Assembly (NCBI GenBank): GCA_039821125.1 | Contig: JBCBOR010000001.1 | Coordinates: forward strand, 124,001 to 188,000 | Source of the DNA: Thermohalobaculum sp039821125 | GTDB lineage: Bacteria > Pseudomonadota > Alphaproteobacteria > Rhodobacterales > Rhodobacteraceae | DNA: 64,000 nt | Direction: 5' to 3' | In this document: piece after piece, positions 41,573-49,896 of the stretch | How positions within the stretch are numbered: position 1 is the first letter of the stretch | How the letters are laid out: every line of letters starts with the position of its first letter | Program-made: the position numbers and the translations under genes | The notes under the pieces: generated by a model | Told to the model about the DNA's origin: nothing | Seen by the model: the letters and a program-made list of their open reading frames with translations, nothing else | Database searches by the model: none

Positions 41573-42553
41573 CTACTCGCCCGCCAGTACGTAGACCTGC
41601 CGCAGCGGCAGCAGACTCTGGTCCGGCTTGCTCAGACGATCATAGTTCGCTGTCCAAAGATCGATCAGCGCGTCCCGGTCAACCAGTTGCAAATGCACCT
41701 TGCTTTCATCCGTCGCCGACGTCGCGGTGTTCGAGAACCCAGCCAGAGAGACAAGCGCGCCGAACTCGTTCATGTCACCCAGCATGGTCTGAACGGCCAC
41801 CACGTCTTCCGCGGTCGCAGGTCCCTCTGCCCTGTCGCGAACGACAAACCGCATCGGTTGAAGCTTGTCGCGATCTTCGAGGCCGGGGAATGCACGGATA
41901 TGCGGGAGCGTGCCGGATGCACTGTCCTGATACTCGGTCGCATACCCCATCCCGCGCAGAGCAGCAGACACCAGTTGCAGCACCTGATTGCTGTCCATCC
42001 GGGCCACGTGATTGACGAGTTCCGAGCGAGCACTCTCCTCCTGCGACCCACCATAGACGGGCTCAGGCGCGGCCGCGCGGAGACGGCTTGCTGCCGATTT
42101 GGGCTTGAGGCCAAAGAGGGACAGAAGGGTCGGTTTGCCCGCGGTGAGATCGAGCGCCGCCGCTGCGTCCGATGATACGACAATCGCATCCGAGGGGCCC
42201 GAGTGATCGGTCTTGTAGAGCATACCATCCGTCTCGACACCAAGGAGCGTGTTCACAATCCGGACGCGGCGGGACGCCGTTGCGTCTGGATGCGTCACCC
42301 AGACGCCGCCGACGGTTTTCCCGCCATTCCACTGCGCGGTGCCCGAGACACGGAAGACCTCAGGGGCGCGTTCGAACGTATCGTCGATCTGATTGGGCTC
42401 TGCAAACAGCGTCCGGAACGGATCCGGTGTTGTCTTGGTCGAACTGAACTGCCCGGGTGCGTGCAGCTCGGCGCAGGCGGACAATGCAAAGATGGCGCAG
42501 ATCGCGGCGGACCTGATCAGGCCCGCCTGAAAACAGGCTTTCTTAACGAACAT
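41573..42553 (-). CDS. Lipoprotein with double-psi-barrel-like and Mrr-nuclease-like domains
   Basis: A 326-residue protein with a lipobox (IFALSAC, Cys27). Residues about 68-150 (GGVWVTHPDATASRRVRIVN ... SSDAAAALDL) resemble the RlpA-type double-psi beta-barrel. Residues about 172-325 resemble the Mrr/restriction-endonuclease fold: LVNHVARMDSNQVLQLVSAA, then GYATEY, VRDRAEGPATAEDVVAVQTM, GALVSLAGFSNTA and LQLVDRDALIDLW. The nuclease D-(E/Q)xK residues seem replaced, so catalysis is unlikely. An envelope-bound protein with a nuclease-like fold is odd. It is transcribed leftward, 215 bp downstream of the CHASE2 cyclase gene on the same strand. Confidence 0.7.
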   Translation of the reverse strand: MFVKKACFQAGLIRSAAICAIFALSACAELHAPGQFSSTKTTPDPFRTLFAEPNQIDDTFERAPEVFRVSGTAQWNGGKTVGGVWVTHPDATASRRVRIVNTLLGVETDGMLYKTDHSGPSDAIVVSSDAAAALDLTAGKPTLLSLFGLKPKSAASRLRAAAPEPVYGGSQEESARSELVNHVARMDSNQVLQLVSAALRGMGYATEYQDSASGTLPHIRAFPGLEDRDKLQPMRFVVRDRAEGPATAEDVVAVQTMLGDMNEFGALVSLAGFSNTATSATDESKVHLQLVDRDALIDLWTANYDRLSKPDQSLLPLRQVYVLAGE

Positions 42554-42768
42554 CTTATTGTCACCACGCGTTTTGCCTCGCTACTCATCATGGCAAATCC
42601 GCGCAAGTGACTCAATAATCAAGGAAAATTGGCTGTTTTCCATTGAAATCAGAGTGTTGCTCGGCGACTCTGAAGTGCTGCATGCGATTGGCCTGAAAAT
42701 GGCGTTGCCACGCAAAAGTTAACGCACGCAAGTTTCATCGCGATCCGCGATGGATTGCTGCAATTCGC
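42554..42768. promoter_or_regulatory. 215-bp intergenic region upstream of the Mrr-like lipoprotein gene
   Basis: It lies between two leftward genes (cyclase and lipoprotein). It is AT-richer than its surroundings near 42600-42660, which suggests a separate promoter for the lipoprotein gene. I see no gene or strong terminator. Confidence 0.3.
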
Positions 42769-45033
42769 CTACTTTGACGTCGCCACATAGACACCATCCC
42801 AATCGGGCGGTGGCGGGTCCGAGCGATACTGCGCAATGCGTTCAAGAAAGATCGCGGCACACGGTCCCGGATCGAACGCACCAACCGGAGGCATCCCGGC
42901 AACCTCGCGGTAGGCGGCCTCGGCCGTATCCCAATCCTGCTCAAGATAGGCAAATCGAGCGGCCCCAAAACTGGCGGCGACCAAGTCGTAGGCCGGGTCC
43001 GCTGCAACAGTCTCGTCCCCTGCAACGGTGTAGATCGTCTCGGGTTGCGTTCGCCCCTTCACGGCCACGCTGTCGATTTCGATTGCGGCAAAGCAGGGCA
43101 GCCCTGCCGCAGTGGCAGAGCCGATCAGATTGCGCACGCCGTAAGCCTTCGTCTGCCCCTCGAGCCGCGCGGCGAGGTTCACACTATCGCCGACACAGGA
43201 GTACGCGAGCCGTTTCAGCGAACCCATATTGCCGACCGAGCATTCGCCCGTGTTCACGCCAACGCCGATATCGATATCCGGCAGACCCATTTCGGTGAAC
43301 TCGCGGTTCAACGCCTCCATGATCGGGTCGAACGCCAGGATCGCCCGCACCGCCTTTGCCTCATGTCCTTGGGTGAAGCGCGGCGCATTCCAAAAGGCCA
43401 TGACCGCATCCCCCATATATTTGTCGATGGTCCCTTCGTTCTCGATGATCACATCTGTCAGCGGTGTGAGCAGTTTGTTGATGAAGGCAATCACCTCCTG
43501 CGGTTCCATCTTCTCTGTGATGGTCGAGAACCGCCGCACATCGAGAAACATGATCGACAGCACGCGCTGATCGCCGCCCGGGGTCAGGTAGCGCTCGGGG
43601 TCTTCGATAATGTCCTCGATCACCTCCGGGGCAACGAAATGCTCGAACTGGCGCGTCACTTCCCGCCTGCTCGCTTCGGCCGTGAAGAACTTGTAGCCCG
43701 AGACAGTGAAGTGCGGAATGATCAAGCCGAGCATGGGCATGAGCGGACTGTAGAGCTGCGCCTCCTCTGCAAAGGCGAACCAGCTCCCGGCTGCCACCGC
43801 TCCCGATGCTACGATCATGAACAGGAACGCTGTCAGCGGCAGGTTCAGCGCAAGGAACGCGGCGACCACGATCCCGAGGACAATGGCTCCCAGACGCTCG
43901 AGACCAATGAACTCGTCGCTCCGCGTGATCCACGTCTGATCGATGATCTGCTCGACGATCTCCGCATGGATGTGCACGCCCGAGATCCGATCGTGCAGCG
44001 GTGTCGCCTTGATATCAAACAGAGACTCAGCGCTGGACCCGACGAAGATGATGCGCCCAGCCACCTCTTCCGCGATCTCAGGCGGGGTATCGTCTCCCAC
44101 CAGAAGGTCGATCGCTGAGACCACGCGTTCGTCCCGCGCCGGGGAGTAGTGCACCCTGAGCTGGCCGTCACGATCAAGCGGCACAATAGCGCCGCCCACG
44201 CGCATGCTGGCAATCTGCACATCGCCGCCCAGGTCGACCTCGCCCGAGCCCCGTGTGGTCTTGACCAGGAAGGATTGAGCACCTTGCGCTACGCGAAGCG
44301 CCTCGATCGAAAGCGAGGGATAAAGGAATTCGTTGTCCCCAATCGCAACGATCAGCGGCACGCGGCGAATGATCGTTCCTTCGTCTTTCGCCAAAGCGAT
44401 GGTGCCCACACCAGAGGCGCTTCGCGAGAGCACCTCCAGATTTGGCGTTGCGCCTTCGAACCACTGCACGACCGGTCGAATGTCGCCGCCGTCGCCTGAC
44501 ACGCCGATACCTTTGGGCTGCGGCGGCATGCGGTCTGTCAGCGGGTTGTCCGTGGCGATGGTTCCGACGATGGTCGGCGTTTGCGAGATCATCCAGGAGA
44601 GATCTGCATCATGATCGGGGAGCGCGTTCTGTTCACGCCGCCGCTCCATCTCGACGAACAACCCGTCATAGTCGCCACCAAACCGCCCAAGCGTATCGAG
44701 CAATGTCTCTGGCGAGGTGCGATCGGACTCAACGAAGGTGATATCGAGAGCAATCGCAGCGACACCGGCATTGGTCAGGCGCCGCAGCATCTCGGCCATA
44801 TAGGTCCGCGGCCAGGGCCACTGACCGAACTCGGCCAGCGAGCGGTCGTCGATATCGATGACCCGGACAGGACTGTCGGGATTGTATTCGCGCGGTTTCC
44901 AGTTCTGGAACTGATCGAACACCGTCTCATTGACGGTCTGAACTTCATCGGACCAGATGACCTCGGCCGTTATGATCAGACCGAGAACAACCAAGCCGAG
45001 CAAACCGGCTGGCCAGTCAACCTTCACCCGCAT
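42769..45033 (-). CDS. CHASE2-domain class III adenylate cyclase
   Basis: A 754-residue membrane enzyme: TM1 (about 7-26), periplasmic CHASE2 sensor (about 30-330, with VRVIDIDDRSLAEFGQWPWPR and GRIIFVGSSAESLFDIKATP), three membrane segments (about 376-448) and a class III cyclase domain (about 485-680). Metal-binding Asp residues are in SIMFLDVRRFS and DKYMGDAVMAFW. The Lys of DKYMGD and Asp of CVGDSVNLAARLE fit ATP specificity, so cAMP is the predicted product. ATG 45033 follows AGGGGC; a GTG eight codons earlier lacks one. It is divergent from the Slam-like gene, and a cyclic-nucleotide-binding protein lies in the same neighbourhood. Confidence 0.93.
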   Translation of the reverse strand: MRVKVDWPAGLLGLVVLGLIITAEVIWSDEVQTVNETVFDQFQNWKPREYNPDSPVRVIDIDDRSLAEFGQWPWPRTYMAEMLRRLTNAGVAAIALDITFVESDRTSPETLLDTLGRFGGDYDGLFVEMERRREQNALPDHDADLSWMISQTPTIVGTIATDNPLTDRMPPQPKGIGVSGDGGDIRPVVQWFEGATPNLEVLSRSASGVGTIALAKDEGTIIRRVPLIVAIGDNEFLYPSLSIEALRVAQGAQSFLVKTTRGSGEVDLGGDVQIASMRVGGAIVPLDRDGQLRVHYSPARDERVVSAIDLLVGDDTPPEIAEEVAGRIIFVGSSAESLFDIKATPLHDRISGVHIHAEIVEQIIDQTWITRSDEFIGLERLGAIVLGIVVAAFLALNLPLTAFLFMIVASGAVAAGSWFAFAEEAQLYSPLMPMLGLIIPHFTVSGYKFFTAEASRREVTRQFEHFVAPEVIEDIIEDPERYLTPGGDQRVLSIMFLDVRRFSTITEKMEPQEVIAFINKLLTPLTDVIIENEGTIDKYMGDAVMAFWNAPRFTQGHEAKAVRAILAFDPIMEALNREFTEMGLPDIDIGVGVNTGECSVGNMGSLKRLAYSCVGDSVNLAARLEGQTKAYGVRNLIGSATAAGLPCFAAIEIDSVAVKGRTQPETIYTVAGDETVAADPAYDLVAASFGAARFAYLEQDWDTAEAAYREVAGMPPVGAFDPGPCAAIFLERIAQYRSDPPPPDWDGVYVATSK

Positions 45034-45108
45034 CCGCGTGCCCCTACTGGCGTCCACCGACGATCTGGGCAGCGCTCCCCATTCCGACCATCGCTTCGCC
45101 CAAACTTC

Positions 45109-45122
45109 GTGGTGTTTACCAC
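45109..45122. promoter_or_regulatory. 14-bp dyad in the cyclase/Slam-like divergent promoter
   Basis: GTGGT-GTTT-ACCAC lies in the 164-bp gap between the leftward cyclase gene and the rightward Slam-like gene. A related TTGGTAAATTC follows near 45161-45171, with AT-rich sequence between them. The arrangement fits a regulator acting on both genes. The dyad does not match a CRP site (TGTGA-N6-TCACA). Confidence 0.4.
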
Positions 45123-45197
45123 TCTATAGCAAATTTGATGCTACCAAAAAATTAAGAGCGTTGGTAAATTCGGGCTGGGAGTGTGAGGGGTTCATCC

Positions 45198-46553
45198 ATG
45201 ACAGGCCATAGCTGGCGAGCAGCAACTGCTGCTTGTATCGCGTTGTTTTTGCTTGCTCTGCCGGGCCTGTCGTCCGCGCAGTCAACCGGCGGCGCCTTGA
45301 CCACGCCGTCGGCGATTTCCGACCTCCGAGCCAAGCAGAGCGCGTTGTTCGCCGAACTGCTTCAACGCCCGGACGATCTGGATCTGATGTTCGAATACGC
45401 GACGCTGTCGATCCAGCTTGAAGACTACGAAGCAGCGATTTCGACACTCGAGCGGATGCTGATCTATCGCCAGGACCTCAGCCGCGTGCGGCTCGAACTT
45501 GCGGTGGCGTACTTCAGTCTCGGATCATATGAGGCGTCCGAGCTTTACTTTGATCAGGTGCTCGCCGACCCGGAGACGCCTGAGACCGTTCGTGGCCGCG
45601 TCAACCGCTACAAGGAGGCGATTGCCGCCCGAACGAAAACGAGCGCGTTCACAGGGATCGCCAGCGTCGGGATCACCTATGCGACGAATGCGACACTTGG
45701 ACCAAAAGATGACCAGCTTGTTTTCCTGTCCGAGATTTTCGACGTCGTCGAGGGAGCCGAGGAAGACGATTTCGGCCTGCGCGTCCTCGTCTCGGCGAGC
45801 CATCTCTACGATCTACAGCAGGAAGACTCGGACTTCTGGCGCACCGATGTCAGCGCCTTCGCACTCCGATATTTCGATACAGACCAAGGAAACGTCGCGT
45901 TCGGGCGCCTTAGAACCGGGCCACGCCTTTCGCTGAATTCCGAACAATTCGGCCCGAAACTGCGGCCTTATCTCGAGGGCCAGTATCTCAATTCGCAGGA
46001 TCGCGGGCTCTTCGCATCCTACGGTGTCGGTGCGGAGTACTCGAATACGCTGACGCCGATCCTGTCGAGCTTTGGCGATGTCGGGATCCGGTATCGGAAC
46101 TTCTTCCGGTCGGAGTTCACCGACGAAGACACGTTCAACTTCTATACTGCGCTGGGGCTCGCCTACATCCCGTCGCAGGATCTCGTTTTCCGTGGAACAA
46201 CCTTCTTCGAGCTTGACGCGGCGGATGCCGACGAGAACTCGAACGTCGAGATCGGGCTGCGTCTTTCCGGCGAGTACCAGTACGACAGCGGGATCGAATG
46301 GGTTGATCGAAAATGGTCGGTGTCGTTGTTTGGTGAGGTGCGAACGCGCTTCTTTCAGCGGAACGATCCGCTCATCGGCGTAGATGAAAAACGTCGGGAC
46401 CTCGATCTGCGCGGCGGTCTCAGCCATACTTTCGCGCTGAGAAACGGCTTCGGCATTCAGATCGACGTGGATGGGTTGTTGCGCGATTCGAACATCGTCA
46501 ACTTCGATCTCGACAACATCTCATCGACCGTTTCATTGCAGTATCGGTTCTGA
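45198..46553 (+). CDS. Slam-like (type XI secretion) outer-membrane protein: TPR plus beta-barrel
   Basis: A 451-residue protein with signal peptide (cleavage near GLSSAQ, residue 27) and a periplasmic TPR region of about 40-150 (EYATLSIQLEDYEAAISTLERML, VRLELAVAYFSLGSYEASELYF). A C-terminal barrel of about 295 residues has alternating strands and ends in YRF with terminal Phe. This TPR-then-barrel plan and the RLELAxAxF motif are those of Slam/DUF560 proteins, which carry TbpB-like cargo across the outer membrane. ATG 45198 follows GAGGGG. The next two genes encode proteins with a TbpB-like C-terminal barrel, the expected cargo. The family call is from memory of the domain plan. Confidence 0.75.
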   Translation: MTGHSWRAATAACIALFLLALPGLSSAQSTGGALTTPSAISDLRAKQSALFAELLQRPDDLDLMFEYATLSIQLEDYEAAISTLERMLIYRQDLSRVRLELAVAYFSLGSYEASELYFDQVLADPETPETVRGRVNRYKEAIAARTKTSAFTGIASVGITYATNATLGPKDDQLVFLSEIFDVVEGAEEDDFGLRVLVSASHLYDLQQEDSDFWRTDVSAFALRYFDTDQGNVAFGRLRTGPRLSLNSEQFGPKLRPYLEGQYLNSQDRGLFASYGVGAEYSNTLTPILSSFGDVGIRYRNFFRSEFTDEDTFNFYTALGLAYIPSQDLVFRGTTFFELDAADADENSNVEIGLRLSGEYQYDSGIEWVDRKWSVSLFGEVRTRFFQRNDPLIGVDEKRRDLDLRGGLSHTFALRNGFGIQIDVDGLLRDSNIVNFDLDNISSTVSLQYRF

Positions 46554-46650
46554 CGGCAGGCCGTCATTCGCATACCCCTCTCGGGCTTATTCGCCTCGAA
46601 TTAACCTTCTTCAGGCATTTGAGGCGTGGGTTCGATGCGAGGTGTTTCAA

Positions 46651-49600
46651 GTGCCGAAACGGGGACGCGCCGCACAGTTTGCGGGTCTTATTCTTATTGT
46701 CGCAGGCGCCACTGATGCTTCTCAGAGTACCGAGATTGGATCGGTAGCGGCGGTCAACCGCGACATGCTTGGCATTCCGCCTGGCGCAACGCAGCGCGAT
46801 CTTCTGGTCGGCCAGTCAGTGGTCCGCGACGAGCGGATCACGACCTCGAGCGACGGCACGGGCCAATTGATGTTCCTCGACCAGACCACACTCACGGTCG
46901 CTCCACGCTCGGACATCGTTCTCGACAGCTATGCCTTCAACCCGGAAACCGACAGCGGCGAGATGGCGATCACGCTGACTCGCGGCGCTCTTCGCTTCAT
47001 TGGCGGTCGCATTTCGAAGTCAAACGATGTCATCGTGAAAACACCAACGGCGACCATCGGGATCCGGGGCGGTCTCACGCTGATCTCCGTCAGCAGTGGT
47101 GGCTTTACTCGGGTTGTCCAGTTGGCAGGGGAGTACACGCGCGTCAGCGGACCGGGAGGCGGCACCATCACACTCAGCCGCCCGAACGCCAGTGCTCAGG
47201 TCGGAGAATCCGGTGAGGTTCAGTTCACCGGCCTTGTCGACTCCGAAGAGATCGCCGAACAGTTCGGCGCGATGGAGGGCGGCGGCGATGGTGGTACCGC
47301 TGCAGGAGACGACAAAGCGTCGGTCGAGGGTCGAACCAGCACTGTCGCGCGCCAAAACTCAGGTGTGCTGGGCGGTGCCGAGCGACCGCCGGTCTCCACG
47401 AGCGGCGAGCAGGAACCGCCTCGTCCGCCGCAATCCGAGGAAACTGCCACGGACGGATCTCGCCGCGCGGCGATCGACCCGGTCAGCGAACCGGCAGAGA
47501 CCCCGGCGCAAACCCTTGTGCCTCCTGTTCCTCCCCCGGTTGCTGCTCCCGAGCAGAGTGAAAACCCGCTGCCGCCAGGCGGTGCAATGTTCATACCGTC
47601 GAGCGGTTATCTGCCCTTTGAAGATGTCGCTCGTGGCTCGCTGATCGGCATCGGGCCGGAAGGGGAGCGGGCGGTCCTGCCGATTCCGGAGACGCCTGCC
47701 GAGTTGACGCGCGATCTGCCTGGCGTCCAGACGACTGATTTCTTCGCGCTCAGCCAATCCCCCAACGCCGGGTTTGCGCGATTCTCGTCAGAGGATGGCG
47801 CATTGATTGACGGCGTTGGCCCTGTGTTTGGGATCGGTTTCTCGGATTTCGACAATGGGTTTCACTTCTACCAAGTAAGCCCGGAGAATAGCGCGCAGAC
47901 CGCAGCGCCAGACCCGGAACTGACCCAGACCATCGCAAACTTCCCGATCGATGAAACCGGACTGGTCGTCTTCGGCACGCCGAGCCCCGGTCAGGCCGCA
48001 GTTTTCAGGGGGGACACCGGGCAGATCGCGGCCACGGCGAACACGATCAGCACCTATCGGATCGAGCCCGATACTGCGTCTTTTGGTCTGGACGTCGGAG
48101 ACTTCAGCGGCCGTCCACCGGCGATGATGATGATTGGCAACGGTGGCGAGGCTCGATTTGATACAAATGCCGCCGCATTGCCGTCGGGACGCGGCGGCCG
48201 TGTGCTCGTCGCCGAGATGCGCATCGAAACTGCTCCGAACGGTGAGCAGTTTTCAGATTTCTCTGTGTTCGCCGCACCGATCAAAAACAACGGAAGCGAC
48301 AGCCCAAGCGTCGGTGCTGCTGTGTTCTCGTCATCCTCCAGCGATTTTGAAAAGTCGTTCGGCACCTCGAACATCGGTACGTTCGAGGATGCGGACGGCA
48401 ACACGGTTTTCGGGCCAGAAGACAACTACTTCGTTGTCAGTTCGCTCTTCCGCCCCGGAGGCACAGGGCTTTTGATCTTCGACCCGGGGGTCGAAACCCT
48501 CCTTGGCGGCCCGAGAATTCCGATCTCGCCTTTCTCGTCGCTCCTGACCCACGATCCCGATGCAGGGGAGGTGATTGCAGACCCATTGTCTTTGGCCGCA
48601 GATCTCGGCAGCCGCATATCACCGCCGGGCACCTTCGATGCCGTCTTCGCGACGGGGATTGCCACTTGCTCGACCGGGACATGCGGGTTCGATCCAATCG
48701 AGGATCGCGCAAGTGGCGTCTATCCCGTCATGTCCGTTCCTTTTGAATTTGGCGGCACGAGCGGGATCACGTTTCAAGGCGCGAACGGCGGTGTCGACAC
48801 CAACTCCTTTGCTGCGACATTCGATCTCGAGGACCGGGACGCGTCGAGCGGCCTTTTCGGTGCACCATTCCCAGGGCCCACACAACTCCCCGGGCCCACA
48901 CAACCGCCACCGCCGGACGGGCCACTGCCGCCGGGCGGCGACCCTGGCGTGTTGGACCCCGGCGCGATTGCTGCGTCCACTGGAAATCTCACGTTCACGT
49001 TCGACACCGCGGCAAACGATTTCAGCGCCTATGCAAGTGACGACGCGTTCGCGGCATTCTTTGGCACAGAGGTGATCCTGGAGAACAGCCCGGCACCGGC
49101 CAGTTTCTCGATTGCCTCCGCCGGACTCGCTGGCGATGGCGGGCTCATCCCGGCAGGCGTGGACAAAACGCCTGAATTCCTGCGCTGGGGCTGGTGGTCG
49201 GCTGCGCTCACGTCGGTCGATCAACGCAATGGCAGCCTGCGCGACGATCTCGTTCATCTCGGAACATGGGTGGCCGGCGTCCAACCCGACCCAGCGGATA
49301 TCCCACTGACCGGCGTCGTGTCCTATGCGGGCCTCGCGGCAGGCACCGATGTCAATCTGAGCACCGGCATCACCCGGTCAGTCGGTGGAGGTTTCTCTCT
49401 GACCTACGATTTCGGCACCAATCGAGGCGACTTCAATCTGAACATCGCAGGTCTGGATTTCCGAGACGTCGCTGTTAACGGAGGCTCTCCGGGGCTGAGT
49501 GCAACCTATGGCGGATTTGCAAACGCTGGTCCGCGTAACCTGAGTGTCGATGGTGCCTTCGTCTCAGGCGCTGGAAACCCTGTGGCCGGCACTGTTGGTC

Positions 49601-49668
49601 AATTCAAAATCGACGATGTCGAAGCAAGTCGGCAAGTCGTCGGTGTTTTTGGAGGCGATGCACAATAG
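46651..49668 (+). CDS. Large secreted FecR-domain protein with C-terminal TbpB-like barrel (paralog A)
   Basis: A 1005-residue protein starting at GTG 46651 after GAGGTG. A short signal sequence (AAQFAGLILIVAGATDAS) has no lipobox. Residues 55-145 form a FecR domain (GQLMFLDQTTLTVAPRSDIV; KTPTATIGIRGG). A Pro/Glu-rich linker, a long beta-rich middle and a second Pro-rich linker with LPGPTQ twice follow. The C-terminal domain (TPEFLRWGWWSA, FSLTYDFGTNRGDFNLNIAG, end VVGVFGGDAQ) has the strand pattern and GVFGG ending of TbpB-type barrels. A Cys pair lies in ATCSTGTCG. It follows the Slam-like gene by 97 bp and is a likely cargo. The ligand is unknown. Confidence 0.75.
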   Translation: MPKRGRAAQFAGLILIVAGATDASQSTEIGSVAAVNRDMLGIPPGATQRDLLVGQSVVRDERITTSSDGTGQLMFLDQTTLTVAPRSDIVLDSYAFNPETDSGEMAITLTRGALRFIGGRISKSNDVIVKTPTATIGIRGGLTLISVSSGGFTRVVQLAGEYTRVSGPGGGTITLSRPNASAQVGESGEVQFTGLVDSEEIAEQFGAMEGGGDGGTAAGDDKASVEGRTSTVARQNSGVLGGAERPPVSTSGEQEPPRPPQSEETATDGSRRAAIDPVSEPAETPAQTLVPPVPPPVAAPEQSENPLPPGGAMFIPSSGYLPFEDVARGSLIGIGPEGERAVLPIPETPAELTRDLPGVQTTDFFALSQSPNAGFARFSSEDGALIDGVGPVFGIGFSDFDNGFHFYQVSPENSAQTAAPDPELTQTIANFPIDETGLVVFGTPSPGQAAVFRGDTGQIAATANTISTYRIEPDTASFGLDVGDFSGRPPAMMMIGNGGEARFDTNAAALPSGRGGRVLVAEMRIETAPNGEQFSDFSVFAAPIKNNGSDSPSVGAAVFSSSSSDFEKSFGTSNIGTFEDADGNTVFGPEDNYFVVSSLFRPGGTGLLIFDPGVETLLGGPRIPISPFSSLLTHDPDAGEVIADPLSLAADLGSRISPPGTFDAVFATGIATCSTGTCGFDPIEDRASGVYPVMSVPFEFGGTSGITFQGANGGVDTNSFAATFDLEDRDASSGLFGAPFPGPTQLPGPTQPPPPDGPLPPGGDPGVLDPGAIAASTGNLTFTFDTAANDFSAYASDDAFAAFFGTEVILENSPAPASFSIASAGLAGDGGLIPAGVDKTPEFLRWGWWSAALTSVDQRNGSLRDDLVHLGTWVAGVQPDPADIPLTGVVSYAGLAAGTDVNLSTGITRSVGGGFSLTYDFGTNRGDFNLNIAGLDFRDVAVNGGSPGLSATYGGFANAGPRNLSVDGAFVSGAGNPVAGTVGQFKIDDVEASRQVVGVFGGDAQ

Positions 49669-49698
49669 TCTCCCGCGTCCCTAATTTGGACACATTGT

Positions 49699-49718
49699 AC
49701 CGAATTCGAAACCGAATT
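49699..49718 (+). promoter_or_regulatory. Direct repeat upstream of FecR paralog B
   Basis: ACCGAATT occurs twice with a 12-bp period in the 228-bp gap between the two FecR-protein genes. It may be a regulator site, implying that paralog B has its own promoter. The rest of the gap holds no gene; the ribosome site GGGAG is at 49886-49890. Confidence 0.3.
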
Positions 49719-49896
49719 TCTCAACGATGTAATGCACTTACCCGTGACCTGACGCTTAACTTCGTGTAAAGAACTTCTCGGGGTTCGAGAGCACGGGGTG
49801 GGGTGATGATTCGTCGACCTGCGCCCGACGGGCTGGGGGGCGATGTTCCTGCTTCACAGATCCACTCGACAATTCGATGATGTCTGGGAGTGATCT

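Noticed and set aside
45109..45122. CRP/cAMP-type binding site at the cyclase promoter
   Set aside because: The dyad GTGGT-GTTT-ACCAC does not fit TGTGA-N6-TCACA, and the cNMP protein in the region has no DNA-binding domain.
48874..48904. Two copies of GGGCCCACACAAC in FecR paralog A considered as a recombination or mobile repeat
   Set aside because: The 18-bp unit is in frame and simply encodes LPGPTQ twice in a Pro-rich linker.
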